DNA of 8,462 nt. Source: DATDAH01 sp036525535. Lineage in GTDB: Bacteria; Actinomycetota; Acidimicrobiia; Acidimicrobiales; DATDAH01. Position 1 is the stretch's first letter. The number at the start of each line of letters is the position of its first letter. The translations under genes were made by a program, and so were the position numbers. Below, piece by piece: positions 1-6,310 of the stretch. The stretch lies in contig DATDAH010000069.1 of the NCBI GenBank assembly GCA_036525535.1, positions 1-8,462 of the forward strand, written 5' to 3'. The notes beneath the pieces are model-generated. The model searched no databases. It was not told the origin of the DNA and was given only the letters and a program-made list of their open reading frames with translations.

Positions 1-1980
1 CTCGATGCCGTTGGTGTCGTAGTGGCGGTAGCCCACGAAGACGCCCTCGGCATACTCGACGGTCCCGTCCCTGCCCGGGAAGTGCGGATGGGCCGGGGCG
101 TCCTCGATCCGTAGGGGGTACGTGGTCGTCAGGCGGCCGGACGCGTCGGCATCGCCGAAGAGGACCGCCGCGAGAGCGGTCCCGGTCTCCTGGCCCAGGT
201 AGGAGAGCTGGACGACCGCGGCCACGTCGTCGACCCAGTCCATGGTGACGGGCGCGGCCGCGTTCACGACCACGATCGTGCGGGGGTTGGCGGCGGCGGC
301 GAGACCGATGAGCTCGACTTGGTCCGGCGGCAGGTCCATGGAGGCGGCATCCAGGCCCTCGGTCTCGGGATCGTCCCGGCCCACGACGACGACGGCGACC
401 TCCGCGTCGGCTGCCGCGCGCACGGCGTGCTCCACGGCGTCGGGACGGATGGGCGGGCGGACCTCGATCGTCAGCCCCGCGATGGCGATCGGGCCATCCG
501 CGGCCGCGGCGTCCAGCTCGGCCGTCACCTGGTGGGTGGAGCCGGCGACGAGGGCGACCTCGGCCTCGACCGGTGTGGTGAAGAGACCGAGGATCCCGGC
601 CCCCGACGAGGCGCCCGTGGTGTCCCCCACCAGCTCGCCGTCGAAGTAGAGACGGGCGGCACCGACACCGGACACCGAAATCGTCCACGATCCGGACACG
701 TCCGGGGTGAGGGACGTGGCCATGCGGGCCGAAAAGGTGCTGGGCACACCGGGCGCCGGTTCGCCGATCCACACCGCGGTCGTCTCCCGCACGGTGTCGC
801 GGTGTAGCGGCGTCCCCGACAGGTCGCCCGCCGCGAAGAAGTCGAGGCGCACGGCCCCGCTGATGGGCGCCGGGCGGGGGGCGACGCGCCCGGTCCGGAA
901 GGTGACACGGTCCTCACCCACTCGATCGGCGATGCCTTGGACCGGGCTGATCACATAGGGCGGGTTCACCTGGGCACTGCCACCGCCTTGGAACTCGGGC
1001 CGCTCGGCGCGCCAGCCGATCACCGCGATCTGCGCAGCCGCGGACGCATCCAAGGGGAGGACGCCGTCGTTGGCCAGCAGCACGATCGCTTCGGTGGCCG
1101 CCGCTCGGGCGACCTCGTCGGGCGGTTCACTGGTCCCGTCCCGCACCCGTGACGGCGCGGTGCGCTCGATCAGGGCGCGGACCCGCCCCGCGGCCTGCTC
1201 GACGTCGTCGGCCGTGACGTCGCCCACTTCGACGGCTGCCGCGAGGTGATGGCCGAGGGCCATCGGCGGGCCGGGCATCTCCAGGTCGAGCCCGGCGCCG
1301 AGGGCGGCTGCGCTGTGGGTGCCGAACCAGTCGGACATCACCACGCCGTCGAAGCCCCACTCCGAGCGCAGCAGGTCCGTCAGGAGCCCGGGGTGCTCGC
1401 TGCAGTACCGGCCGTCGACGCGGTTGTAGGCCGCCATGACGGCCCACACGCCGGCGCGCCGGACGGCGGCCTCGAAGGGGAGGAGGTAGAGCTCGCGCCG
1501 CGTCCGTTCGTCGACGACGACGTCGATCTCCATGCGGTCGGTCTCCTGGTCGTTGCAGGCGAAGTGCTTGACCGCACAGCCCACGCCTCGGCTCTGCACC
1601 CCGTCGATGTAGGCCACGGCGATCTCGGCGGTCAGGTACGGGTCTTCGGAGTAGCACTCGAAGTTCCGTCCCCCGAGCGGGTGGCGGTGCAGGTTCACGG
1701 TCGGCGCGAGCAGCACGCATGCTCCTCTCGCTCGGGCCTCGTCACCGAGCAGGCGGCCGACCCGCCCGATCAGCTCGCGGTTCCACGTCGACGCCAGCGC
1801 GGTGCCGCACGGCAGCGACGTCGACGCCGACCCCATGAACTCGGCGCCCCGCGCCCCGCTGGGTCCGTCGGTGACACCGATGCCGGCGAGGCCGATCCGG
1901 TCGACCCCGGCCGTGTGCCACAGATCCACGCCGGCGGTGAGCGCCGCCTGCTCGTCGAAGGTGAGCTCCGCGGCGGTCAT
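1..1980 (-). CDS. Glycoside hydrolase family 3 beta-glycosidase with PA14 domain (3' end outside window)
   Basis: This is a retaining exo-beta-glycosidase, most likely a beta-glucosidase, releasing terminal sugars from glycosides. The 660 visible residues have no signal peptide, so it should act in the cytoplasm. Family 3 landmarks in order are TDGPSG (37-42), GRNFECYSEDP (104-114), KHF (138-140), and GVVMSDWFG (212-220) with D217 as the expected nucleophile. Next come LDLEMPGP (231-238), VLLANDGVLPL (300-310) and GGGSAQVNP (332-340). A PA14-like beta-rich insert covers about 376-508 and includes RLYFDGELVGDT. The motif ETEGLD follows (539-544); E541 is the likely acid/base by analogy with PA14-containing beta-glucosidases, which is an inference. 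The visible part ends in FVGYRHYDTNG, just before the usual C-terminal end of the catalytic fold and the fibronectin-III-like domain, so perhaps 150 residues are missing. The ATG overlaps the hydrolase stop (ATGA), so translation is probably coupled. Sugar specificity cannot be read from the sequence. Confidence 0.95.
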   Translation of the reverse strand, partial: MTAAELTFDEQAALTAGVDLWHTAGVDRIGLAGIGVTDGPSGARGAEFMGSASTSLPCGTALASTWNRELIGRVGRLLGDEARARGACVLLAPTVNLHRHPLGGRNFECYSEDPYLTAEIAVAYIDGVQSRGVGCAVKHFACNDQETDRMEIDVVVDERTRRELYLLPFEAAVRRAGVWAVMAAYNRVDGRYCSEHPGLLTDLLRSEWGFDGVVMSDWFGTHSAAALGAGLDLEMPGPPMALGHHLAAAVEVGDVTADDVEQAAGRVRALIERTAPSRVRDGTSEPPDEVARAAATEAIVLLANDGVLPLDASAAAQIAVIGWRAERPEFQGGGSAQVNPPYVISPVQGIADRVGEDRVTFRTGRVAPRPAPISGAVRLDFFAAGDLSGTPLHRDTVRETTAVWIGEPAPGVPSTFSARMATSLTPDVSGSWTISVSGVGAARLYFDGELVGDTTGASSGAGILGLFTTPVEAEVALVAGSTHQVTAELDAAAADGPIAIAGLTIEVRPPIRPDAVEHAVRAAADAEVAVVVVGRDDPETEGLDAASMDLPPDQVELIGLAAAANPRTIVVVNAAAPVTMDWVDDVAAVVQLSYLGQETGTALAAVLFGDADASGRLTTTYPLRIEDAPAHPHFPGRDGTVEYAEGVFVGYRHYDTNGIE

Positions 1981-2822
1981 GCCTCGGCCAGCCCGTCGAG
2001 GAACCCTGTGAGGGCGGTCCACCACGCCTCGGGCGTCTCGAGCTGCGGGCTGTGGGCAGCGCCCTCCAGCAGGACAAGGGTGGCCCCGGCGATCGCGTCG
2101 GCCATGCGCCGCGAGCCCTCGACGAAGCCCGGCATGTCGTGCTCGCCGACGATCACCAAGACCGGCAGGCTCAGGGCCGCCAGCTCGGGAAGGCGGTCGG
2201 CGCCGTTCCGCAATTCGGCCGACATCGCCTTCGCCATCGTGAGTGACGTGGCGAGGACCTTGGCCCGCAGCCAGTCGGTGTAGCCGGGCCGGTCGGCGTA
2301 GAGGCGCCGAACCGATTCGGGCGAGCCGGGCGGCGGCTTGCGCAGGAGGCGGGCCACCGCGTTTACCCGGGCCGCCCGCAGGGCCAGCCTCATGACGAGC
2401 ATCGTCGCACCACCCGGCGGGCCGGGGACCGTGTCCATGAGCACGACCCCGTCGAGCCGGGACGGCTGGTGGATCGCAACCGACTGGCCGATCATGCCGC
2501 CCATCGAGTGACCGACCAGCACGAAGCGGTCCCAGCCGAGATCATCGACGAGGGTCAGCAGGTCGGCCTCGAACAGCTCGAGGCTGTAGTCCTGGGTCCG
2601 GGGCGGGTGGTCACTGGCCCCGTGACCCCGGAGGTCCGGCGCCACGACGTGCCACCCTCGCTCGGCCAGCAAGTCGAACCAGTCCCCGAAGTCCTCCTTG
2701 GCCCCCGAGAACCCGTGGACCATGAGGAGGGGACGGCCGCCCACCCCTGCCTCGGCGATCTCGAGCGTGACGTCGCCGGCCCGGACCTGGCGGATGGTGA
2801 CGTTGGTGGCGGGCATGGTCAT
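1977..2822 (-). CDS. Alpha/beta-fold hydrolase (esterase-like)
   Basis: This 281-residue protein is a classical alpha/beta hydrolase, the usual length for the single-domain esterase, haloperoxidase-like and lactonase group. VHGFSG (35-40) supplies the oxyanion-hole strand and loop. GHSMGG carries the nucleophile S106, VGEHD the acid D229, and AAHSPQLE the catalytic H257, so the triad is complete. There is no signal peptide or membrane segment, so it is cytoplasmic. The start at 2822 follows AGGGAG by 6 bases. The frame stays open upstream to 3209, but that stretch is the solute-binding gene read in another frame. It lies 82 bases after the solute-binding protein gene and overlaps the glycosidase by 4 bases. 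The context suggests removal of an acyl or aryl ester from the same imported glycoside. This is an inference, and substrate class cannot be assigned from the motifs. Confidence 0.9.
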   Translation of the reverse strand: MTMPATNVTIRQVRAGDVTLEIAEAGVGGRPLLMVHGFSGAKEDFGDWFDLLAERGWHVVAPDLRGHGASDHPPRTQDYSLELFEADLLTLVDDLGWDRFVLVGHSMGGMIGQSVAIHQPSRLDGVVLMDTVPGPPGGATMLVMRLALRAARVNAVARLLRKPPPGSPESVRRLYADRPGYTDWLRAKVLATSLTMAKAMSAELRNGADRLPELAALSLPVLVIVGEHDMPGFVEGSRRMADAIAGATLVLLEGAAHSPQLETPEAWWTALTGFLDGLAEA

Positions 2823-2848
2823 CAGTGGCTCCCTGTGGTCGTCACGGT

Positions 2849-2884
2849 GGCACCGGAGCGCCGGATGGCTCGTTCGTCGGTGCC
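2849..2884 (-). promoter_or_regulatory. Intercistronic hairpin between solute-binding protein and hydrolase
   Basis: In the minus-strand transcript GGCACCG pairs with CGGTGCC, a 7-bp outer stem. Inside it GAGC pairs with GCTC around an 8-base loop, with a 6-base bulge on the 5' side. It occupies the 82-base gap after the solute-binding protein stop. No U-tract follows, so it is not a standard intrinsic terminator. Hairpins here often stabilise the upstream binding-protein message or partly attenuate the downstream genes, and that is the inferred role. Folding energy was not computed. Confidence 0.4.
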
Positions 2885-2904
2885 GAGGTACGAGGCGGCG
2901 ACCC

Positions 2905-4332
2905 TCAGGACTCGACGGGGATCGCGTCCCCGTCCCGCACCCAGTGCCCCACGTCGGGGTCGAAGACGTACCGGCGGATCGTCGACGTCGCCGAGTGCTT
3001 GTCGGGGCCGAGCGACGCTCCAGGCGCGACCGGGAGATCGAAGGTGCCCAGGCCCTCGCCGGCAGCGACGAACGACGTGGCATCCAGTTCGGGGCCCGCC
3101 GCCTCGAGGATCTGGAGGGTGAGGTCCCAGGTGCGGCACGCCATGGCCACGCCGGTCGCGACGTCGTCGTTGTCGAGGTCCAGGGGGGCATCGGGGAAGG
3201 CCGCGTCATAGTCGGCGACGCAGGCCTGCACCCCCTCGTCCGCCCGCGCCTCCTCCGCCGTGGGCGAGTCGACCGACACGGCGATCGTGCGTTCCAACAC
3301 CGCCGGGGCCACGGCCACGTCGCTCTCCCCGAAGCTGGTGAGCTGGCCGTTCGTGAGCGCCACGTCGACCTCCCAGCCGGTGCGCTCGACGCCCCGCAGG
3401 ATGGCGATGGGCGTCGAGGGCGTCAGGACGAGGTCGGCGCCGTCAGCCCGCATGCGCTCGATGGCGGTGTCGACCGCAGCATCGGCCGCGACGGTGTCGG
3501 CGGTCAGCCCCGGTCCCTCGACCTGCGACACCACCGAGACACCGGCGTCGTCGAGAAGGGCCCGGATGTCCTCGATGACGCCGCGCTCGAGCTCGTTGGC
3601 GTCGGAGTAGAGGCCCACCTCACGGCCGTCGAGGTCGCCGGCGTCGAGCATCTCGTGCACGGCGGCCAGCGTGTAGCGGGCGAAGTCGATCTCGACGGCG
3701 AAGAACCGACCCTCGGAACGCTCCTGGATCGGTGGGGTCTCCCCGAAGGCACCGACATACGGCTGGCCGTGGAGCTCGGTGACGCACAGGGGCTGGTCGG
3801 CGAGCAGCGCCCCGACCACGACGAAGGCCTCTTCGTCCTGCAGCAGCTCGGCGCAGACCCGATCGGACTCCTCGGACACCGTGGGCATGAAGGTGCCGGT
3901 CACCACGCGGACGTCGCGGTCGGCCACCCCGCCCCGGGCGTTGACCCCCTCGGCCATCGCCTGGAACAGGTCCTCCACCGGGTAGACGCCGATGTCCACG
4001 CCGAACTGGTCGAGGATCTCCTGGGCGTCGATCCAGGCCACGCCGATGGCGACCTCGGTGTCGGTCACCCCCTGACTCGGCACCGCCGCCGCGCCCGATG
4101 TGGCTGGCCTCGTGTCCCCTGAGGTCGAGCTGGAGCCGTCGGTGCAGGCGGCGGCGAGCGTGAGTGCCGCCATCACGATGAGCCCTGATCGAACCGCGCG
4201 CAAAGGATTCCGCCCACCGATCGTGGGTCGACCCGGCGGCCGAACGCCAGTGGTCGTCCGGACAGCCACCCGGCCGTGCGCAGTCGGCGGGGCGCACCGC
4301 ACCACCGCCTGCCTCGTCCTGTGCCGTCCCAT
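2905..4332 (-). CDS. ABC transporter substrate-binding lipoprotein, branched-chain amino-acid (LivK/Peripla_BP_6-like) type
   Basis: This 475-residue protein is a type I periplasmic-binding-fold solute receptor. A hydrophobic stretch LIVMAALTLAAAC ends in a lipobox with C63 as the lipid anchor. A Ser/Thr-rich linker (66-88) follows, then VTDTEVAIGVAW, the usual first strand of the LivK-like family. Further family features are FVVVGALLADQPLC (170-183), GREVGLYSDANE near 236-247 (start of the second lobe), ADLVLTPSTP (299-308), and a C-terminal LGP...YVFDPDVGHWVRDGD segment. Cysteines 160, 183, 371 and 399 match those of the second binding protein at 6311-7630. The ATG at 4332 follows AGGGGG by 4 bases and lies about 26 bases from the predicted transcript start. 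It gives an unusually long, Arg-rich 50-residue n-region; a TTG at 4203 would give a compact signal peptide. No permease or ATPase is in the window. Ligand is unknown: this family binds amino acids, amides and aromatic acids, and the neighbouring glycosidase hints at a glycoside or phenolic compound. Confidence 0.9.
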   Translation of the reverse strand: MGRHRTRQAVVRCAPPTAHGRVAVRTTTGVRPPGRPTIGGRNPLRAVRSGLIVMAALTLAAACTDGSSSTSGDTRPATSGAAAVPSQGVTDTEVAIGVAWIDAQEILDQFGVDIGVYPVEDLFQAMAEGVNARGGVADRDVRVVTGTFMPTVSEESDRVCAELLQDEEAFVVVGALLADQPLCVTELHGQPYVGAFGETPPIQERSEGRFFAVEIDFARYTLAAVHEMLDAGDLDGREVGLYSDANELERGVIEDIRALLDDAGVSVVSQVEGPGLTADTVAADAAVDTAIERMRADGADLVLTPSTPIAILRGVERTGWEVDVALTNGQLTSFGESDVAVAPAVLERTIAVSVDSPTAEEARADEGVQACVADYDAAFPDAPLDLDNDDVATGVAMACRTWDLTLQILEAAGPELDATSFVAAGEGLGTFDLPVAPGASLGPDKHSATSTIRRYVFDPDVGHWVRDGDAIPVES

Positions 4333-4364
4333 CGTTCCCCCTGCTCGCTGGATTCGCAGGCCTT

Positions 4365-4393
4365 AGGTTAATCGTGTAACTTACACGTGTCAA
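4365..4393 (-). promoter_or_regulatory. Sigma-70-type promoter of the solute-binding/hydrolase/glycosidase operon
   Basis: Read on the minus strand, a perfect -35 TTGACA (4393-4388) is followed by exactly 17 bases and a -10 TAACCT (4370-4365), which fits the TANNNT form common in actinobacteria. The predicted start point near 4358 leaves a leader of about 26 bases before the ATG at 4332. The spacer is filled by the inverted repeat at 4373-4387. This AT-richer patch stands out in an otherwise very GC-rich window. Confidence 0.75.
4373..4387. promoter_or_regulatory. Probable LacI-family operator: perfect 7-1-7 inverted repeat
   Basis: CGTGTAA-C-TTACACG is a perfect dyad lying inside the promoter spacer, between the divergent regulator and its presumed target operon. 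A second, CpG-centred palindrome, ACACGTGT (4383-4390), overlaps its right edge and the -35 hexamer. LacI-family proteins with a hinge-helix leucine usually prefer CpG-centred sites, so the true operator centre could be either 4380 or 4386/4387. Binding at either position would block RNA polymerase. Confidence 0.65.
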
Positions 4394-4431
4394 CGCAGAC
4401 GGACAGGGGTGCGGTGAGGCAGGATCAGAAG

Positions 4432-5433
4432 ATGCCACGCGTGCAGCGGGTGACCGGCCAGGACGTCGCCGAACGGGCGGGCGTGTCGCGAGCGACCGTC
4501 AGCTACGTCCTCAACGACGCTCCCGGTCAGCCCATCTCGGCCGAGACCCGGACCCGGGTGCTCGCGGCTGCCGCCGACCTCGGCTACACGCCGCACGCCG
4601 CGGCCCGCCAGCTCCGCACGGGCGTGAGCGACCTGATCCTCATGGCCCTCCCGGCCTGGCCGTTCAGCCTCTCGCTCAGCCTGGCGGTCTCCACGGTGAC
4701 CCACCGACTGGGCGAGCTCGGCTACACCGCCCTGGTCGACCCGGCGGCCGAGAGCGTGGCCGACCTCGAGACCACGCTCAGCCGTCTCCAGCCGATAGCG
4801 CTGACGGCCAGCAGTGACCAGCTCTCCGCGGCGCTCGTCGCCCGCCTGCGCTCCGCGGGCACCCGGGCGGTGATCGGGTTCGGCGACCGGCCGCTCGGGT
4901 TCGCCCCCGCCGTGGTGTTCGACCAGACAGCCCTCACCCGAGTGGCCATGACCCACCTCGCCGGACGGGGGCACCGCTCAGTCCTGGGGCTCATGCCGTC
5001 CGACCCGGAGTACCGGTGGTTCCGCGTCGGCCGCCAAGCGGGCGCCGAAGAAGCGGCCGTCGAGCACCGCGTGGGCCTGACGATCGTCGAGAGCTCGCTC
5101 GACCACGACCACGTGGCTGCAGTCGTCGGTGCCGCGCTCGCCGACGCTTCACCGCCGGACGCCATCCTCGCCTACAACGACGACTACGCGCTGCTCGCTC
5201 TCCGTGCCCTCCTCGACGCCGGTGTCCGCGTCCCCGACGACATCGCCGTGATCGGCTGTGACGACCTGCCCGTGGCCGAGCTCTTCACCCCGCGTCTCAC
5301 GACCATCGATGTCGACATGCGGGAACTGGGGACGTCGATCGCCGACACGCTGCACCAGGTCCTCAGCACGGGCACGGGACCGGACATCATCCCGATGCCG
5401 ACCCCCGTGGTGATCGTGCGCGACTCCGCCTGA
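4432..5433 (+). CDS. LacI-family transcriptional regulator
   Basis: This 333-residue protein has the standard LacI-family length. The N-terminal helix-turn-helix is VTGQDVAERAGVSRATVSYVLN (7-28). The hinge helix PHAAARQLRTG (54-64) includes the minor-groove leucine L61. A periplasmic-binding-like sensor follows (66-333) with HLAGRGHRSVLGL (175-187), AYNDDYALLALRAL (247-260) and VPDDIAVIGCDD (267-278). The ATG at 4432 is chosen because AGGA lies 7 bases upstream and the helix-turn-helix starts at the usual distance. Upstream in-frame GTGs at 4387 and 4414 are possible, but the first overlaps the operator and -35 region. It is divergent from the solute-binding/hydrolase/glycosidase operon and very probably represses it, with a sugar or glycoside as inducer. 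Its own promoter is not clear. A weak candidate is TTCGCA (4353-4358) with TAACTT (4377-4382), which would place it under the same operator. Confidence 0.93.
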   Translation: MPRVQRVTGQDVAERAGVSRATVSYVLNDAPGQPISAETRTRVLAAAADLGYTPHAAARQLRTGVSDLILMALPAWPFSLSLSLAVSTVTHRLGELGYTALVDPAAESVADLETTLSRLQPIALTASSDQLSAALVARLRSAGTRAVIGFGDRPLGFAPAVVFDQTALTRVAMTHLAGRGHRSVLGLMPSDPEYRWFRVGRQAGAEEAAVEHRVGLTIVESSLDHDHVAAVVGAALADASPPDAILAYNDDYALLALRALLDAGVRVPDDIAVIGCDDLPVAELFTPRLTTIDVDMRELGTSIADTLHQVLSTGTGPDIIPMPTPVVIVRDSA

Positions 5434-5681
5434 CCGCGTCGGTGTGGGGTCGTTCGGCGAGTTCTCGTACCAGATCGAGTACCAATCGACGGTCGCCCTC
5501 AGGGCTGAGGCGCTGCGCCCGGCGATCGTCGCTTACAACGCCCACAGGGGAAGGCCCCGTTCCCGCTCCGTGGTGGCCGGTGCAGCCGCGGGGGCTCGCG
5601 CGGTGAACGAGCGTCGGTCGTTCGAGCGTCGGTGGTCCACTCAGTCGGCGGGCAGCCGCCACGGGAGCGCGGCGCGGACGG
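5434..5681. other. Convergent intergenic region between lacI-type and tetR-type genes
   Basis: This 248-base region lies between two converging genes, and I recognise no convincing gene in it. It holds an imperfect tandem repeat (5467-5478 and 5479-5489, GTACCAGATCGA then GTACCAATCGA). It also holds the dyad CCTCAG-GG-CTGAGG (5497-5510) and one copy of the 25-bp inverted repeat (5516-5540). Further on are a weak hairpin GGGAA/TTCCC (5548-5564), a direct repeat of CGAGCGTCGGT at 5608-5618 and 5623-5633, and a hairpin GGCGG-GCAG-CCGCC (5647-5660) 21 bases past the tetR stop. None of the hairpins is followed by a T-tract, so any terminator role is tentative. Confidence 0.6.
5516..5540 (+). repeat. 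25-bp inverted repeat, intergenic copy
   Basis: This 25-base stretch (starting CGCCCGGCGATC, ending CTTACAACG) is the exact reverse complement of 6135-6159. Matching stops at once on both sides. It contains an internal dyad, GCGA-TCG-TCGC. Whether it is a recombination site, a protein-binding site or a scar of template switching cannot be told from the sequence. Confidence 0.85.
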
Positions 5682-6281
5682 TCACTCCTGGCGCTCGATC
5701 GACTGGATGAACCGGCCGGTGAGGTCGGCCCAGGCGTCGCGGTCCGGCGCCTCGAGGCCGAGCGCTTCGATCACGCCGAGCCCGAGCTCGATGCTCCAGA
5801 GCATCAGCACGACGGTGCGCATGTCGACCGCAGGGTCGAGCTCGCCGGCCGCTTGTGCGTCTTCGTATTCCTGCACCCAGGAGCTGACGCGATCACCTTG
5901 CTCAGCCGTCAGGCGCTCGCGGACGGCGGCGTCGTTGCGGGCCGCGGTCGCTCCTTCGAGGAGCAGGGCTCGGAGGTCGGCCCGCTCGGGGAAGCGGCGG
6001 TTCAGGTCGGTGAGGTAGTCCCGGAAGGTGACCTCCGGCCGCTCGCCGGGTGGCTCCACGTCGGCCGCGACCCGCGCGTCGATCGCCTCGACCAGCAGCT
6101 CGGCCTTGTTCAGGAAGTGGGCGTAGATCGCGCCCGTTGTAAGCGACGATCGCCGGGCGAGGTCCCGCACCGAGACGGCGGCGTAGCCCTCGTCGGCGAA
6201 GACCTGGGTGGCGAGCTCCAAGAGGCGGGCGCGGGTCCGGTGCTGGTCGGGCGCCGGTTCGGCCTCGGGGGAGTCGCTCAC
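5682..6281 (-). CDS. TetR/AcrR-family transcriptional regulator
   Basis: This 199-residue protein has a typical TetR layout. The N-terminal DNA-binding domain is at about 15-62, with LLELATQVFADEGYAAVSVRDLA leading into the recognition helix region SSLTTGAIYAHFLNKAELL (45-63). The helical ligand-binding and dimer domain (about 75-199) is not diagnostic for a ligand. The start is GTG at 6281; no strong ribosome-binding site precedes it. It lies 29 bases after the stop of the second solute-binding protein in the same direction, so the two are probably co-transcribed and the regulator may control that transcript. Codons 42-49 (ARRSSLTT) lie within the 25-bp inverted repeat shared with the downstream intergenic region. 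Confidence 0.92.
   Translation of the reverse strand: MSDSPEAEPAPDQHRTRARLLELATQVFADEGYAAVSVRDLARRSSLTTGAIYAHFLNKAELLVEAIDARVAADVEPPGERPEVTFRDYLTDLNRRFPERADLRALLLEGATAARNDAAVRERLTAEQGDRVSSWVQEYEDAQAAGELDPAVDMRTVVLMLWSIELGLGVIEALGLEAPDRDAWADLTGRFIQSIERQE
6135..6159 (-). repeat. 25-bp inverted repeat, copy inside the TetR helix-turn-helix codons
   Basis: On the minus strand this encodes residues 42-49 (ARRSSLTT) of the TetR protein, plus the last base of codon 41. It is the exact reverse complement of 5516-5540. The two copies enclose 594 bases that include TetR codons 50-199 and the tetR-proximal intergenic sequence. Confidence 0.85.
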
Positions 6282-6310
6282 CCCGCTGAGCGTAACGACG
6301 TCATGCGGGC

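Noticed and set aside
1246..2283. Plus-strand open frame of 345 codons opposite the glycosidase and hydrolase
   Set aside because: Shadow of conserved family 3 and alpha/beta-hydrolase codons on the other strand; no recognisable domain.
2823..3209. N-terminal extension of the hydrolase giving a 410-residue protein
   Set aside because: The added part is the solute-binding gene in another frame, and a good ribosome-binding site precedes the start at 2822.
2698..4122. Long open frame on the plus strand (474 codons) opposite the first solute-binding protein and hydrolase
   Set aside because: It is antisense to clearly recognisable genes, its translation has no family motif and is rich in Arg/Gly/His as expected for a GC-rich shadow frame.
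4387..4431. GTG start at 4387 for the LacI regulator, adding 15 residues
   Set aside because: It lies on the operator and the opposite-strand -35 region, lacks a ribosome-binding site, and places extra residues before a helix-turn-helix that already starts normally from 4432.
4226..4751. 18-base direct repeat GGTCGACCCGGCGGCCGA at 4226-4243 and 4734-4751
   Set aside because: Very GC-rich, low complexity, and inside coding sequence in unrelated frames; with this base composition and codon bias it may well be chance, unlike the 25-bp repeat.
5548..5660. Hairpins at 5548-5564 and 5647-5660 as terminators for the converging genes
   Set aside because: Stems are only 5 bp and no T-tract follows in either direction, so they are mentioned only within the intergenic entry.
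5444..5710. Plus-strand open frame of 88 codons after the LacI gene
   Set aside because: No ribosome-binding site or recognisable motif, and it runs into the 3' end of tetR on the other strand; not supported as a gene.
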